Shown here piece after piece: positions 1 to 7,402 of a DNA stretch of 7,402 nt (the first letter of the stretch is position 1; each line of letters starts with the position of its first letter). The stretch is from NCBI GenBank assembly GCA_021788685.1, contig JAJYKH010000130.1, positions 1 to 7,402 of the forward strand, given 5' to 3'. The notes beneath the pieces are model-generated. The model did not search any database and was not told the origin of the DNA. It saw only the letters and a list, made by a program, of their open reading frames with translations. Both the position numbers and the translations under genes were made by a program. This DNA comes from Deltaproteobacteria bacterium. Its GTDB lineage: Bacteria > Desulfobacterota > Desulfobulbia > Desulfobulbales > UBA5123.

Positions 1-32
1 GGGCACCGTTTTTACGAATCAACGGATAGCGC

Positions 33-485
33 TCACCCGGCGATGGCGGTTCCGGCCTGGCTGTTCAGGACCGTTTGGTTGAGGGAAACCTCCATGGCCC
101 GCACCGGGCAGACAGTGACGCACAGCCCGCAGCCGGTGCAGCGGTCCGGGTCGAAGATCACGGCCATGTCCGGGCGGTGGATGGAAAGGGCGCCGGTGGG
201 GCAGATGCCGGTGCACGCCCCGCACTGGTAGCACTTCTCATCATCGCGGCGGATGGTGGAGGCGAGGCTCTCCACCTGCACGCCCTGCTGGCGGAGATAA
301 GCGAGCCCCTGGTCGACGTTGGTTTTGTAGCCCTTGAGCTGAAGGACGAGCAGGCCCTCCTGCTGCAGGAGGATGGCCGCCTTGAGGATGTTGAACTCCA
401 GATCATACTTCTTGACCAGGTTGCAGATGATGGGCTGGTCGGTGATCTGCTTGGGGAACTTCAGCACATAAATTCGGGTGTACAC
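33..485 (-). CDS. NIL-domain ferredoxin with two [4Fe-4S] motifs
   Basis: A 150-residue cytoplasmic protein with no signal peptide or membrane segment. Residues 1 to about 77 resemble the NIL domain (a small ACT-like ligand-binding fold also found at the C-terminus of methionine ABC transporter ATPases). Residues 81-130 carry two classical cluster motifs: C85-x2-C88-x2-C91-x3-C95-P and C116-x2-C119-x2-C122-x3-C126-P, so two [4Fe-4S] clusters are expected. Proteins of this layout accompany COG1900 (DUF39) and are implicated in moving sulfur onto aspartate semialdehyde to make homocysteine in methanogens and many anaerobes; that role is inferred here from domain layout only. The start is a GTG with a GAGG Shine-Dalgarno nine bases upstream. 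The COG1900 partner is not upstream: the preceding gene is a P-loop kinase, 237 bp away. The last ten or so residues beyond the second motif are an unremarkable flexible tail. Domain assignment is firm, physiological role moderate. Confidence 0.93.
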   Translation of the reverse strand: MYTRIYVLKFPKQITDQPIICNLVKKYDLEFNILKAAILLQQEGLLVLQLKGYKTNVDQGLAYLRQQGVQVESLASTIRRDDEKCYQCGACTGICPTGALSIHRPDMAVIFDPDRCTGCGLCVTVCPVRAMEVSLNQTVLNSQAGTAIAG

Positions 486-494
486 GGCCTGTTT

Positions 495-498
495 CCTC
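495..498 (-). promoter_or_regulatory. Shine-Dalgarno for the NIL-ferredoxin gene
   Basis: GAGG on the minus strand, nine bases before the GTG at 485. It supports this GTG as the start; the next in-frame candidates would cut into the first strand of the NIL domain. Confidence 0.5.
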
Positions 499-537
499 GT
501 CTGATGGAAAGGGCGCGGCGATCGCTCTGCCCGCAGC

Positions 538-663
538 TCATAATGGGCCTGCCTCGTAAGCGGGCACAGGGCATGTCATCCGCCCGCTCGCGGAGCACCG
601 GTTCAGCTCGCAGGCCTCTTTGTCGGCACGGCTGCCGATGCTAATCGCTACGATCTGGGGCAC
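538..663 (-). CDS. Possible 41-residue small protein (unrecognised)
   Basis: A short open frame between the P-loop kinase and the ferredoxin, starting at a GTG and ending at TGA 52 bp before the ferredoxin start. The predicted peptide has three cysteines (residues 18, 23 and 31) and ends in a Pro/Gly-rich tail. By hand count 31 of 41 codons end in G or C, against about 25 and 24 at positions one and two, a mild coding-like bias. The frame stays open upstream of the GTG but has no other obvious start there, so it could also be the decayed tail of a longer gene. No clear Shine-Dalgarno precedes the GTG. No family is recognised. The same bases can form a paired RNA structure (546-616), so the frame may be incidental. 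Treat as a candidate only. Confidence 0.22.
   Translation of the reverse strand: MPQIVAISIGSRADKEACELNRCSASGRMTCPVPAYEAGPL
546..638 (-). other. Possible structured leader RNA upstream of the ferredoxin
   Basis: Complementary segments nest as a three-way junction: P1 546-552 with 610-616 (7 bp, perfect), P2 559-565 with 582-588 (7 bp, perfect), P3 593-596 with 606-609 (4 bp). A further 6-bp hairpin with a CGGC loop lies at 623-638. All sit in the transcribed leader about 60 nt before the ferredoxin GTG. It does not match any riboswitch consensus recalled from memory (TPP, cobalamin, SAM, SAH, glycine and GEMM were considered). In GC-rich DNA such helices arise by chance, and the segment overlaps the possible small ORF, so confidence is low. 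Confidence 0.2.
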
Positions 664-722
664 CTGCGACCGCTTACAAATCCTGGAAGGATCGATCTCC
701 GGGGCTGTTGCCCTGTGATCGG

Positions 723-1286
723 TTAACCTGCCTCGATCTTCCGGAGGGCGGCCGACAGCCGAACCACCGTCCCTTCGACCGGACCGGCGGTCTCGATGGT
801 CACGAGCTCATCGGGCTCCAGCTCAGTAGGCAGCTCGAAGCGCTCCTTCTGCCGGAGATAAACCTCCCAGCGGCCGTCTGAGACCGCAGCCGGATCCACG
901 GCGCGGCGGGCAAGCCGTTCCCGCACCACTGGCTCAGGGCAGACACAGAGGACGAAGTATACCGGAAAGCCAAGGCGGCGCGCAAGCGCCCGGACACGCT
1001 CCCGTTCGGCCCGCTTTTGGTAGGAGGCGTCGAGGACGCCCCCGCGCCCGGCACGGATCTCCGCTTCCCCCTTGGCGAGCAGGGCATCGTAGGTCCGGGC
1101 CGAGAAGTCCGGGGTGTAGATCCCTTTATCCACCGCTTCCTGCCGGCGGGCGGTCGGGGCCAGCCCGGCAAGCTCCTTCCTGACTACGTCGGAGTTGAAG
1201 TAGGCCAGCCCGTGCCGGTCCGCCCAGACCCGGGCCAGAGCGGACTTGCCGGTGGCAATGAGGCCGAAGAAGACGTAGAGAGCCAT
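723..1286 (-). CDS. P-loop kinase (COG0645-type, AAA/zeta-toxin-like fold)
   Basis: A 187-residue soluble P-loop phosphotransferase. Walker A is GLIATGKS at residues 8-15, followed by an S32-D33 pair in the position where this family has its substrate-side SSD motif. A Walker-B-like strand lies around residues 83-87 (GVLDAS), and an Arg-rich lid region follows at about 91-128. The substrate is unknown. In many bacteria this domain is the C-terminal half of a fused protein whose N-terminal half is the APH-like kinase encoded here at 2446-3459; in this window they are separate genes with a PfkB kinase between them. The ATG at 1286 puts Walker A at the usual distance from the N-terminus. It has no visible Shine-Dalgarno; a heptamer repeat array occupies that position. 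A TTG at 1352 overlaps the pfkB stop and would add 22 residues, largely translated repeat, so it is less likely. The gene lies 62 bp downstream of pfkB and is probably co-transcribed with it. Confidence 0.85.
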   Translation of the reverse strand: MALYVFFGLIATGKSALARVWADRHGLAYFNSDVVRKELAGLAPTARRQEAVDKGIYTPDFSARTYDALLAKGEAEIRAGRGGVLDASYQKRAERERVRALARRLGFPVYFVLCVCPEPVVRERLARRAVDPAAVSDGRWEVYLRQKERFELPTELEPDELVTIETAGPVEGTVVRLSAALRKIEAG

Positions 1287-1293
1287 AGGGGCA

Positions 1294-1321
1294 GTGACGG
1301 GTGACAGGTGACAAGTGATAG
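1294..1321. repeat. Heptamer tandem repeat, four copies (GTGAYRR)
   Basis: Four consecutive 7-base units, each beginning GTGA and varying only in the last three bases; a degenerate fifth unit may follow at 1322-1328. The array fills most of the 62-bp gap between pfkB and the P-loop kinase and ends eight bases before the kinase ATG (on the minus strand it reads as a TCAC-rich tract). Similar short heptamer arrays are scattered in intergenic DNA of many bacteria; function unknown. Confidence 0.85.
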
Positions 1322-1348
1322 GTAGCTGGTTCTCCCTCTCGTTACTCG

Positions 1349-2299
1349 TCAATTGGCATTCGTTGCCGAGATAGAATATCCGAACTCCTCTTGGAAGCGG
1401 GCGAAGATGGCCTCCCTCTCCAGGAAATGGTTCTGGGTGCCGTGCTTCTCGATCTTGATAGCCCCCATGAGGGCGGCGAGCCGGCCGGTGGTCTCCCAAT
1501 CGAGGTCGTGCATAAGGCCATAGAGCAGGCCGGCCCGGTAAGCGTCGCCGCAGCCGGTGGGATCTTCGGCGCTGGCCGCTTTGGCGGCCGGAATCACGTA
1601 CCGTTTGCTGTTGGTGCAGATGGCAGAGCCTTCACCGCCGCGGGTGACGATGAGGGCCCGGAGGCGCTCCGTGAGCTGTTTTTCGCCCAGGCCGGTCCGC
1701 TGCTGAATCATCTGCCATTCGTAATCGTTTACCGTCAGCCAATCGGCCTGCTCGATGAAGCGGAGGATCTCCCCGCCGTCGAACATGGGCAGCCCCTGGC
1801 CAGGATCGAAGATAAAGGGAATGCCCGCCTCGGCGAACTGGGCCGCGTGCTGGACCATGGCCTCCCGGCCGTCGGGGGAGACCATGCCGACCGTGACGCC
1901 GTTTGCCTCGGAGACTTTGCTGAGGTGGGCCTGGTTCATGGCGCCGGGATGGAAGGCGGTGATCTGGTTGTCGTCCATGTCGGTGGTGACGAAGGCCTGG
2001 GCGGTGAAGGTGCCCTCGATCTGCCGCACATGGCGCCGGTCCACCCCGCACTTGTCCATCCAGGCGGCGTAAGGGCCGAAGTCCTCACCCACCGTGCCCA
2101 TGGGCAGGGCGCCGTCCCCGAGCAAATTGAGATTGTATGCGATGTTGCCGGCGCACCCCCCGAACTCCCGGCGCATCTCCGGAACCAGGAAGCAGACATT
2201 CAGGATGTGGACCTTGTCGGGCAGGATGTGGTTCTTGAACCGGTCATGGAAGACCATGATGTTGTCGAAAGCAAAGGAACCGCAAATCAGGGCACGCAT
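1349..2299 (-). CDS. PfkB/ribokinase-family carbohydrate or nucleoside kinase
   Basis: A 316-residue ATP-dependent sugar/nucleoside kinase, normal length for the family. The N-terminal signature, with the substrate-binding GG, is at residues 44-61 (REFGGCAGNIAYNL). The C-terminal PfkB signature is DPTGCGDAYRAG at 246-257, with D252 as the expected catalytic base and the anion hole formed by G249-C250-G251. The usual GAGD is GCGD here, a variant seen in the adenosine-kinase-like subgroup of bacterial PfkB proteins. The ATP-binding segment includes NDYEW (191-195) and VTRGGEGS (218-225). The substrate cannot be set from sequence alone; adenosine or a related nucleoside, or a pentose, are the reasonable options. 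The ATG at 2299 has a strong Shine-Dalgarno. It is the middle gene of three kinases on this strand, with 146 bp (including a repeat hairpin) between it and the upstream APH-like gene. Confidence 0.93.
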   Translation of the reverse strand: MRALICGSFAFDNIMVFHDRFKNHILPDKVHILNVCFLVPEMRREFGGCAGNIAYNLNLLGDGALPMGTVGEDFGPYAAWMDKCGVDRRHVRQIEGTFTAQAFVTTDMDDNQITAFHPGAMNQAHLSKVSEANGVTVGMVSPDGREAMVQHAAQFAEAGIPFIFDPGQGLPMFDGGEILRFIEQADWLTVNDYEWQMIQQRTGLGEKQLTERLRALIVTRGGEGSAICTNSKRYVIPAAKAASAEDPTGCGDAYRAGLLYGLMHDLDWETTGRLAALMGAIKIEKHGTQNHFLEREAIFARFQEEFGYSISATNAN

Positions 2300-2310
2300 G
2301 GATGCTCAAC

Positions 2311-2318
2311 TCCTCCTT
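2311..2318 (-). promoter_or_regulatory. Strong Shine-Dalgarno for pfkB-family gene
   Basis: AAGGAGGA on the minus strand, 11 bases before the ATG at 2299. It is the strongest ribosome-binding site in the window and fixes the start. Confidence 0.75.
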
Positions 2319-2351
2319 AATGAATCTTGATTATCGCAAGATTTCCCTTTA

Positions 2352-2419
2352 AACCACGAAGGACGCGAAGAGCACGAAGGAAAACCGGTCAAGCCTTTCA
2401 CTTCGTGACCATCGTGGTT
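2352..2419 (-). repeat. Nonamer repeat forming a long intergenic hairpin
   Basis: Three tandem 9-base units with consensus NNCRCGAAG lie at 2353-2379, and two inverted copies lie at 2401-2418. The arms 2352-2370 and 2401-2419 pair over 19 positions with two A-A mismatches and one G-U or G-T position, around a 30-base loop; 2373-2379 can pair alternatively with 2401-2407. It sits between the APH-like kinase and the pfkB gene. CACGAAGG-type repeats of this kind are familiar in intergenic DNA of many unrelated bacteria. It lacks a T-run on either side, so it is not a standard intrinsic terminator, but it could attenuate or stabilise the transcript. Confidence 0.75.
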
Positions 2420-2445
2420 GGATCAATCCTGTAATTGCCCGTCCA

Positions 2446-3459
2446 TCATCCAGCGGCGTAGCGGCGGGCCAGGGCGAAATAGCGCGCCGCACGGGCGAGG
2501 GCCTGCTCCCGGGCGGCAGGATCTACCTCCGGCTCATGGCCGGTCAGGAGGCCGATCTTGCCCCGAACCGTGGCCCGGTAGCATTTGTAGAAGCGCAGCA
2601 TCCGTTCCAGGGTACCGTCCCGGGTGTCCGCCGTAAACCGGCGGACGAAGTAGGCGGCCAGCTCGTCCAGGCCGTGGTAGTCGAGGTCCATGGCGAGAAA
2701 AGCCACGTCGCTTGCCACGTCGCAGTACCGGAAGCGGTCGTTGAACTCGATGCAATCGAAGATGCACACCTCCTCGGCCAGGCAGATGTTGGCCGAGTAA
2801 AGGTCGCCGTGGCAGTCGCGGATGCGGCCGGCGGCGATCCGTTCGGTAAAGAGCGCCTCCCGGGCCAGGAAGCCATCGGCAAAGGCCGAAAGGCGGCCGA
2901 AGTCCTCCCGGCGGATGGCGGGGCAGCCGACGAACGGCTCCAGCTGCCGCAGGTTCTCCCGGATATTCAAGCCCACGGCCTCGGGAGTCCCGAAGCGGTC
3001 GATGTCCGGACCGCCTCGCGCCTGCTGGTAGAAGGGCTCGAGGACCCCGATGATCCGGTCGATGTGCGAGCGGTTCAGCTCGCCCCTTGCGATGACCCGG
3101 CCCATCATCCGCTCCTCGGGCAGGCGGGCCATCTTCACCGCGTACTCCACCGGCTCGCCGCTGCCGCCCAGCTGGTATCCCGCGCCCTCCCGGGTGATGG
3201 CCACCACCTCCAGGTAGATGGCCGGACAGAGCCGGCGATTGAGGATGAGCTCCTGCTCGCAGAAGTGCTTGCGCTTGGCGAGGGTGGTGAAGTCGAGAAA
3301 GCCGAAATCGACCGGCTTTTTGATCTTGTAAACAAAATCCCCGGCCAGGAGCACGTAGGAGATGTGGGTCTGCACCAGCTCGACCGTGCCGGCTTTATGG
3401 GGATAAGCCGTGGGGTCGAGGAGAAAGCGGATAGGTGCAGGGAGATTGTCGGCAGCCAC
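2446..3459 (-). CDS. Aminoglycoside-phosphotransferase-like kinase (COG2187 type)
   Basis: A 337-residue soluble protein of the APH/protein-kinase-like fold. The N-terminal half holds the characteristic stretch around residues 30-60 (THISYVLLAGDFVYKIKKPV, then DFGFLDF), including the lysines expected to contact ATP. The catalytic loop is HGDLYSANI at 217-225, with D219 the likely catalytic aspartate and N224 a metal ligand. A second metal-binding Asp is D235 in IFDCIEFN, followed by DVASDVAFLAMDLD at 247-260. Despite the family name, antibiotic resistance is not implied; the substrate is unknown. Homologues are commonly fused to the P-loop kinase found here at 723-1286. The GTG at 3459 is preferred: it has GAGGT five bases upstream, it starts where the conserved family region begins, and a possible promoter lies just upstream. 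A TTG at 3540 would add 27 unconserved residues, has no Shine-Dalgarno and falls inside that promoter's -35. First gene of the kinase run. Confidence 0.9.
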   Translation of the reverse strand: MAADNLPAPIRFLLDPTAYPHKAGTVELVQTHISYVLLAGDFVYKIKKPVDFGFLDFTTLAKRKHFCEQELILNRRLCPAIYLEVVAITREGAGYQLGGSGEPVEYAVKMARLPEERMMGRVIARGELNRSHIDRIIGVLEPFYQQARGGPDIDRFGTPEAVGLNIRENLRQLEPFVGCPAIRREDFGRLSAFADGFLAREALFTERIAAGRIRDCHGDLYSANICLAEEVCIFDCIEFNDRFRYCDVASDVAFLAMDLDYHGLDELAAYFVRRFTADTRDGTLERMLRFYKCYRATVRGKIGLLTGHEPEVDPAAREQALARAARYFALARRYAAG

Positions 3460-3464
3460 CGTGT

Positions 3465-3469
3465 ACCTC
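3465..3469 (-). promoter_or_regulatory. Shine-Dalgarno deciding the GTG start of the APH-like kinase
   Basis: GAGGT on the minus strand, five bases before the GTG at 3459. The longer TTG alternative at 3540 has nothing comparable. Confidence 0.5.
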
Positions 3470-3511
3470 GTTGCCGTTCGGGCCAGGATGCTCCGCCAGA
3501 TCAGGTCGTTC

Positions 3512-3540
3512 ACTCTACCAAAAGCGGCCCTGGCGCGCAA
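3512..3540 (-). promoter_or_regulatory. Possible sigma-70-type promoter for the kinase run
   Basis: On the minus strand TTGCGC (3540-3535) and TAGAGT (3517-3512) are separated by exactly 17 bases; they match the consensus at three and four of six positions. Transcription would start near 3505, giving a leader of roughly 45 nt before the GTG at 3459. The match is only moderate; position and spacing are the main support. Confidence 0.3.
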
Positions 3541-3746
3541 AAATTAATCATTCTGCACGGGTGCGGGATCCAGGCAAAAGGATCGAAGCGAGACTTTCCA
3601 TCCCTCCAGGATACCAGAGAAGAGGCCCATGCCGATCCATTCCGCAGTTGCCGGTTGTAGAGCCTCGAAAAAGCCGGTACCTTCATTGGGCCATCATGGG
3701 GCGGAGGCGTCGGCCATCAGGACACAGTGGATACACAAGCGAAAGC
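3541..3746. other. Divergent intergenic region, no clear gene
   Basis: Roughly 220 bp separate the divergent APH-like kinase and HEAT-repeat genes. It should hold promoters for both. Apart from the candidate at 3512-3540, only a weak plus-strand pair was seen: TTGTAG (3655-3660) and TACCTT 17 bases further on, each three of six to consensus. No repeat, hairpin or small ORF worth calling was found. Confidence 0.4.
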
Positions 3747-3753
3747 GGAAGGA
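3747..3753 (+). promoter_or_regulatory. Shine-Dalgarno deciding the ATG start of the HEAT-repeat gene
   Basis: GGAAGGA, nine bases before the ATG at 3763. A GTG at 3727 in the same frame would add 12 residues and has only a weaker AGGA four bases upstream (3719-3722). Confidence 0.55.
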
Positions 3754-3762
3754 CGTGCAGGC

Positions 3763-4155
3763 ATGGGCAAGGATGTCAGCGACAAGGAAATGGTCAAGGT
3801 GATCGCCGATTTCCTGGAAATGGGCCACGTGGAAAACATCATGGCCATGTTCAAGCAGGAGCCGCGGTACTACGGGATGACCGGTGACATCCTGCGGGAC
3901 GAGCGGTACATGGTGCGGATGGGGATGGCTGTGCTCTTTGAGGAGCTTGCCGCCATCCGGGCGGAGGAGGTGAAGCTGGCCGTTCCTGCCCTGGTGCCCC
4001 TCCTGGCGGAAAACAATCCCATCCTCCGGGGCGAGGCGGCCAACCTGCTCGCCATCATCGGCAGCCCGGAGGCGCTGGCCGCCCTGAAGCCCCTCCTCGC
4101 CGATCCCGATCCCCAGGTGGCGGAAATCGCCTGCGACGCCCTGGCTACCAATTGA
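3763..4155 (+). CDS. Small HEAT-repeat protein
   Basis: A 130-residue, all-helical, soluble protein with no enzymatic motif. Residues from about 43 to 128 form paired helices typical of HEAT repeats: the clearest are VPALVPLLAENNPILRGEAANLL (split here as 74-81 and 84-97) and the following unit, in which EALAALKPLL (103-112) leads into DPDPQVAEIACDAL (114-127), with the usual pattern of Pro/Asp at the turn and Arg or Glu then Ala on the second helix. Such proteins are binding scaffolds. The N-terminal 40 residues, with the PRYYGMT segment at 34-40, are not recognisably HEAT. The gene is transcribed away from the kinase run and convergently with uvrA, ending 70 bp from the uvrA stop, so no operon partner is visible. 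The partner and role are unknown. A GTG at 3727 is an alternative start. Confidence 0.85.
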   Translation: MGKDVSDKEMVKVIADFLEMGHVENIMAMFKQEPRYYGMTGDILRDERYMVRMGMAVLFEELAAIRAEEVKLAVPALVPLLAENNPILRGEAANLLAIIGSPEALAALKPLLADPDPQVAEIACDALATN

Positions 4156-4196
4156 TCGTTAATCCTGCTTAACCCCATGCTCAGGCTGTCCAACCC

Positions 4197-4210
4197 AGGG
4201 GTCCACCCCT
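4197..4210. terminator. Weak inverted repeat between convergent genes
   Basis: AGGGGT and ACCCCT flank a 2-base centre in the 70-bp gap between the HEAT-repeat gene and uvrA. The position fits a bidirectional terminator, but the stem is only six bases, the loop would have to open the innermost pairs, and no T-run follows on either strand. Confidence 0.18.
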
Positions 4211-4225
4211 TAGAATAGTCGTTCC

Positions 4226-7042
<2,817 letters not shown>

Positions 7043-7043
7043 G

Positions 7044-7071
7044 AAGAATTAAGAATGAAGAGTGAAGAATG
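7044..7071. repeat. Heptamer tandem repeat, four copies (AAGARTK)
   Basis: Four consecutive 7-base units matching AAGARTK fill most of the 34-bp gap between the four-helix-bundle stop codon and the uvrA ATG, starting two bases from the uvrA start. On the minus strand it reads as a CATTCTT/AATTCTT tract, which has no complementarity to the anti-Shine-Dalgarno sequence. Arrays of this kind are scattered in many bacterial genomes and often give spurious translated tracts; function unknown. Confidence 0.88.
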
Positions 7072-7076
7072 CTTTT

Positions 7077-7402
7077 CTATCTCTTTCCCTTTTTCGAAGT
7101 AAGGAGGATGGAGGACAAAATTTTCAGAAGTTGCTCCGTTTCGTAGGATAGATCTTGCAATCGGTCAGGAACCACCAACTTAGACTCTTTGATAAGGCGG
7201 AGCCAATAAGCAGTTTCGATCGCCTCTTTATAGGCGATTGACATCTTTGCTATAAAATCGGCTTTGCTTTGCGCTCCCTGTGCTTCGTGGGCATTTGCTC
7301 CAATTGAGGTACCGGAACGTAATACTTGCTTGCCCAGGATTCGCCCGGCGCCGTCCTTTTCCAGCTCCCGAAAAGAGCAATTAATCGTAATGAAAAAGAA
7401 AT
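7077..7402 (-). CDS. Four-helix-bundle protein (S23/IVP-like family), 5' end outside window
   Basis: An open frame enters at the right edge (first full codon at 7400) and ends at TAG (7077-7079), giving 107 visible residues. Family hallmarks are the segment GKQVLRSGTSIGANAHEA (visible residues 23-40), then QSKADFIAKMSIAYKEAIET (44-63) and YWLRLI (65-70). The first visible residues align with the end of helix 1, so only about 10-15 residues seem to be missing. This family was first known from proteins encoded in intervening sequences of 23S rRNA genes; it shares its fold with Avd, the accessory protein of diversity-generating retroelements, but no reverse transcriptase or template repeat is visible here. 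Biochemical function is unknown. GC content is visibly lower than the neighbours (28 of 60 bases in 7141-7200), suggesting a transferred or mobile origin. The gene is on the same strand as uvrA and directly upstream of it. Confidence 0.85.
   Translation of the reverse strand, partial: FFFITINCSFRELEKDGAGRILGKQVLRSGTSIGANAHEAQGAQSKADFIAKMSIAYKEAIETAYWLRLIKESKLVVPDRLQDLSYETEQLLKILSSILLTSKKGKR

Noticed and set aside
1287..1499. N-terminal extension of the P-loop kinase frame to 1499
   Set aside because: It would overlap the conserved C-terminal part of pfkB in another frame and read through the heptamer array; Walker A sits correctly behind the ATG at 1286.
1391..2320. Long plus-strand open frame opposite the PfkB gene, and a similar one at 2536-3660 opposite the APH-like gene
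   Set aside because: Both are antisense shadows of well-conserved kinases and have no motif or plausible ribosome-binding site.
2352..2419. CRISPR-like array
   Set aside because: Units are nine bases with no spacers and the second group is inverted; this is a tandem and palindromic repeat.
2446..3459. Antibiotic resistance gene, from the aminoglycoside phosphotransferase family name
   Set aside because: The sequence fits the COG2187 branch, which is widespread in environmental bacteria and not known for drug modification; context is metabolic.
3460..3540. TTG start at 3540 for the APH-like kinase
   Set aside because: No Shine-Dalgarno, unconserved extra residues and overlap with a possible promoter; GTG at 3459 is better supported.
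7077..7402. Diversity-generating retroelement suggested by the Avd-like fold
   Set aside because: No reverse transcriptase, template repeat or variable-protein sequence is visible in the window; the family resemblance alone is not enough.

Overview
The window looks like chromosomal DNA from a GC-rich bacterium (codon third positions strongly G/C). The mix of a NIL-domain ferredoxin, an APH-like/P-loop kinase pair, a HEAT-repeat protein beside uvrA and a four-helix-bundle protein suggests a Geobacter-like Desulfuromonadota member. That placement rests on gene content recalled from memory, not on a search. No phage, plasmid, CRISPR, tRNA or rRNA signal was seen.

Layout. Nearly everything is on the minus strand. 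Reading right to left (direction of transcription): a 3'-complete but 5'-truncated four-helix-bundle gene (7402-7077), clearly more AT-rich than its surroundings; uvrA (7042-4226), the excision-repair damage-recognition ATPase; a small HEAT-repeat gene on the plus strand (3763-4155), convergent with uvrA; then a minus-strand run of an aminoglycoside-phosphotransferase-like kinase (3459-2446), a PfkB/ribokinase-family sugar or nucleoside kinase (2299-1349) and a P-loop kinase (1286-723); a 237-bp leader holding either a small ORF or a folded RNA (722-486); and a NIL-domain 2x[4Fe-4S] ferredoxin (485-33).

How the genes relate. The APH-like protein and the P-loop kinase are the two halves of what is often a single fused protein in other bacteria. 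Here they are separate genes with the PfkB kinase between them, so three phosphotransferases of unrelated fold lie in a row. The ferredoxin belongs to the type that works with the COG1900 sulfur-transfer protein in homocysteine synthesis, but that partner is not upstream of it here. UvrA is complete and should be functional.

The most unusual feature is in the gaps. Three different short-period tandem repeats (two heptamer arrays of exactly four copies each, and a nonamer array that folds into a long hairpin) lie just 5' of three minus-strand genes (P-loop kinase, pfkB, uvrA). The two heptamer arrays occupy the place where a Shine-Dalgarno sequence would be expected, and none is visible there. 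No clearly new multi-gene defence or mobile system was found.
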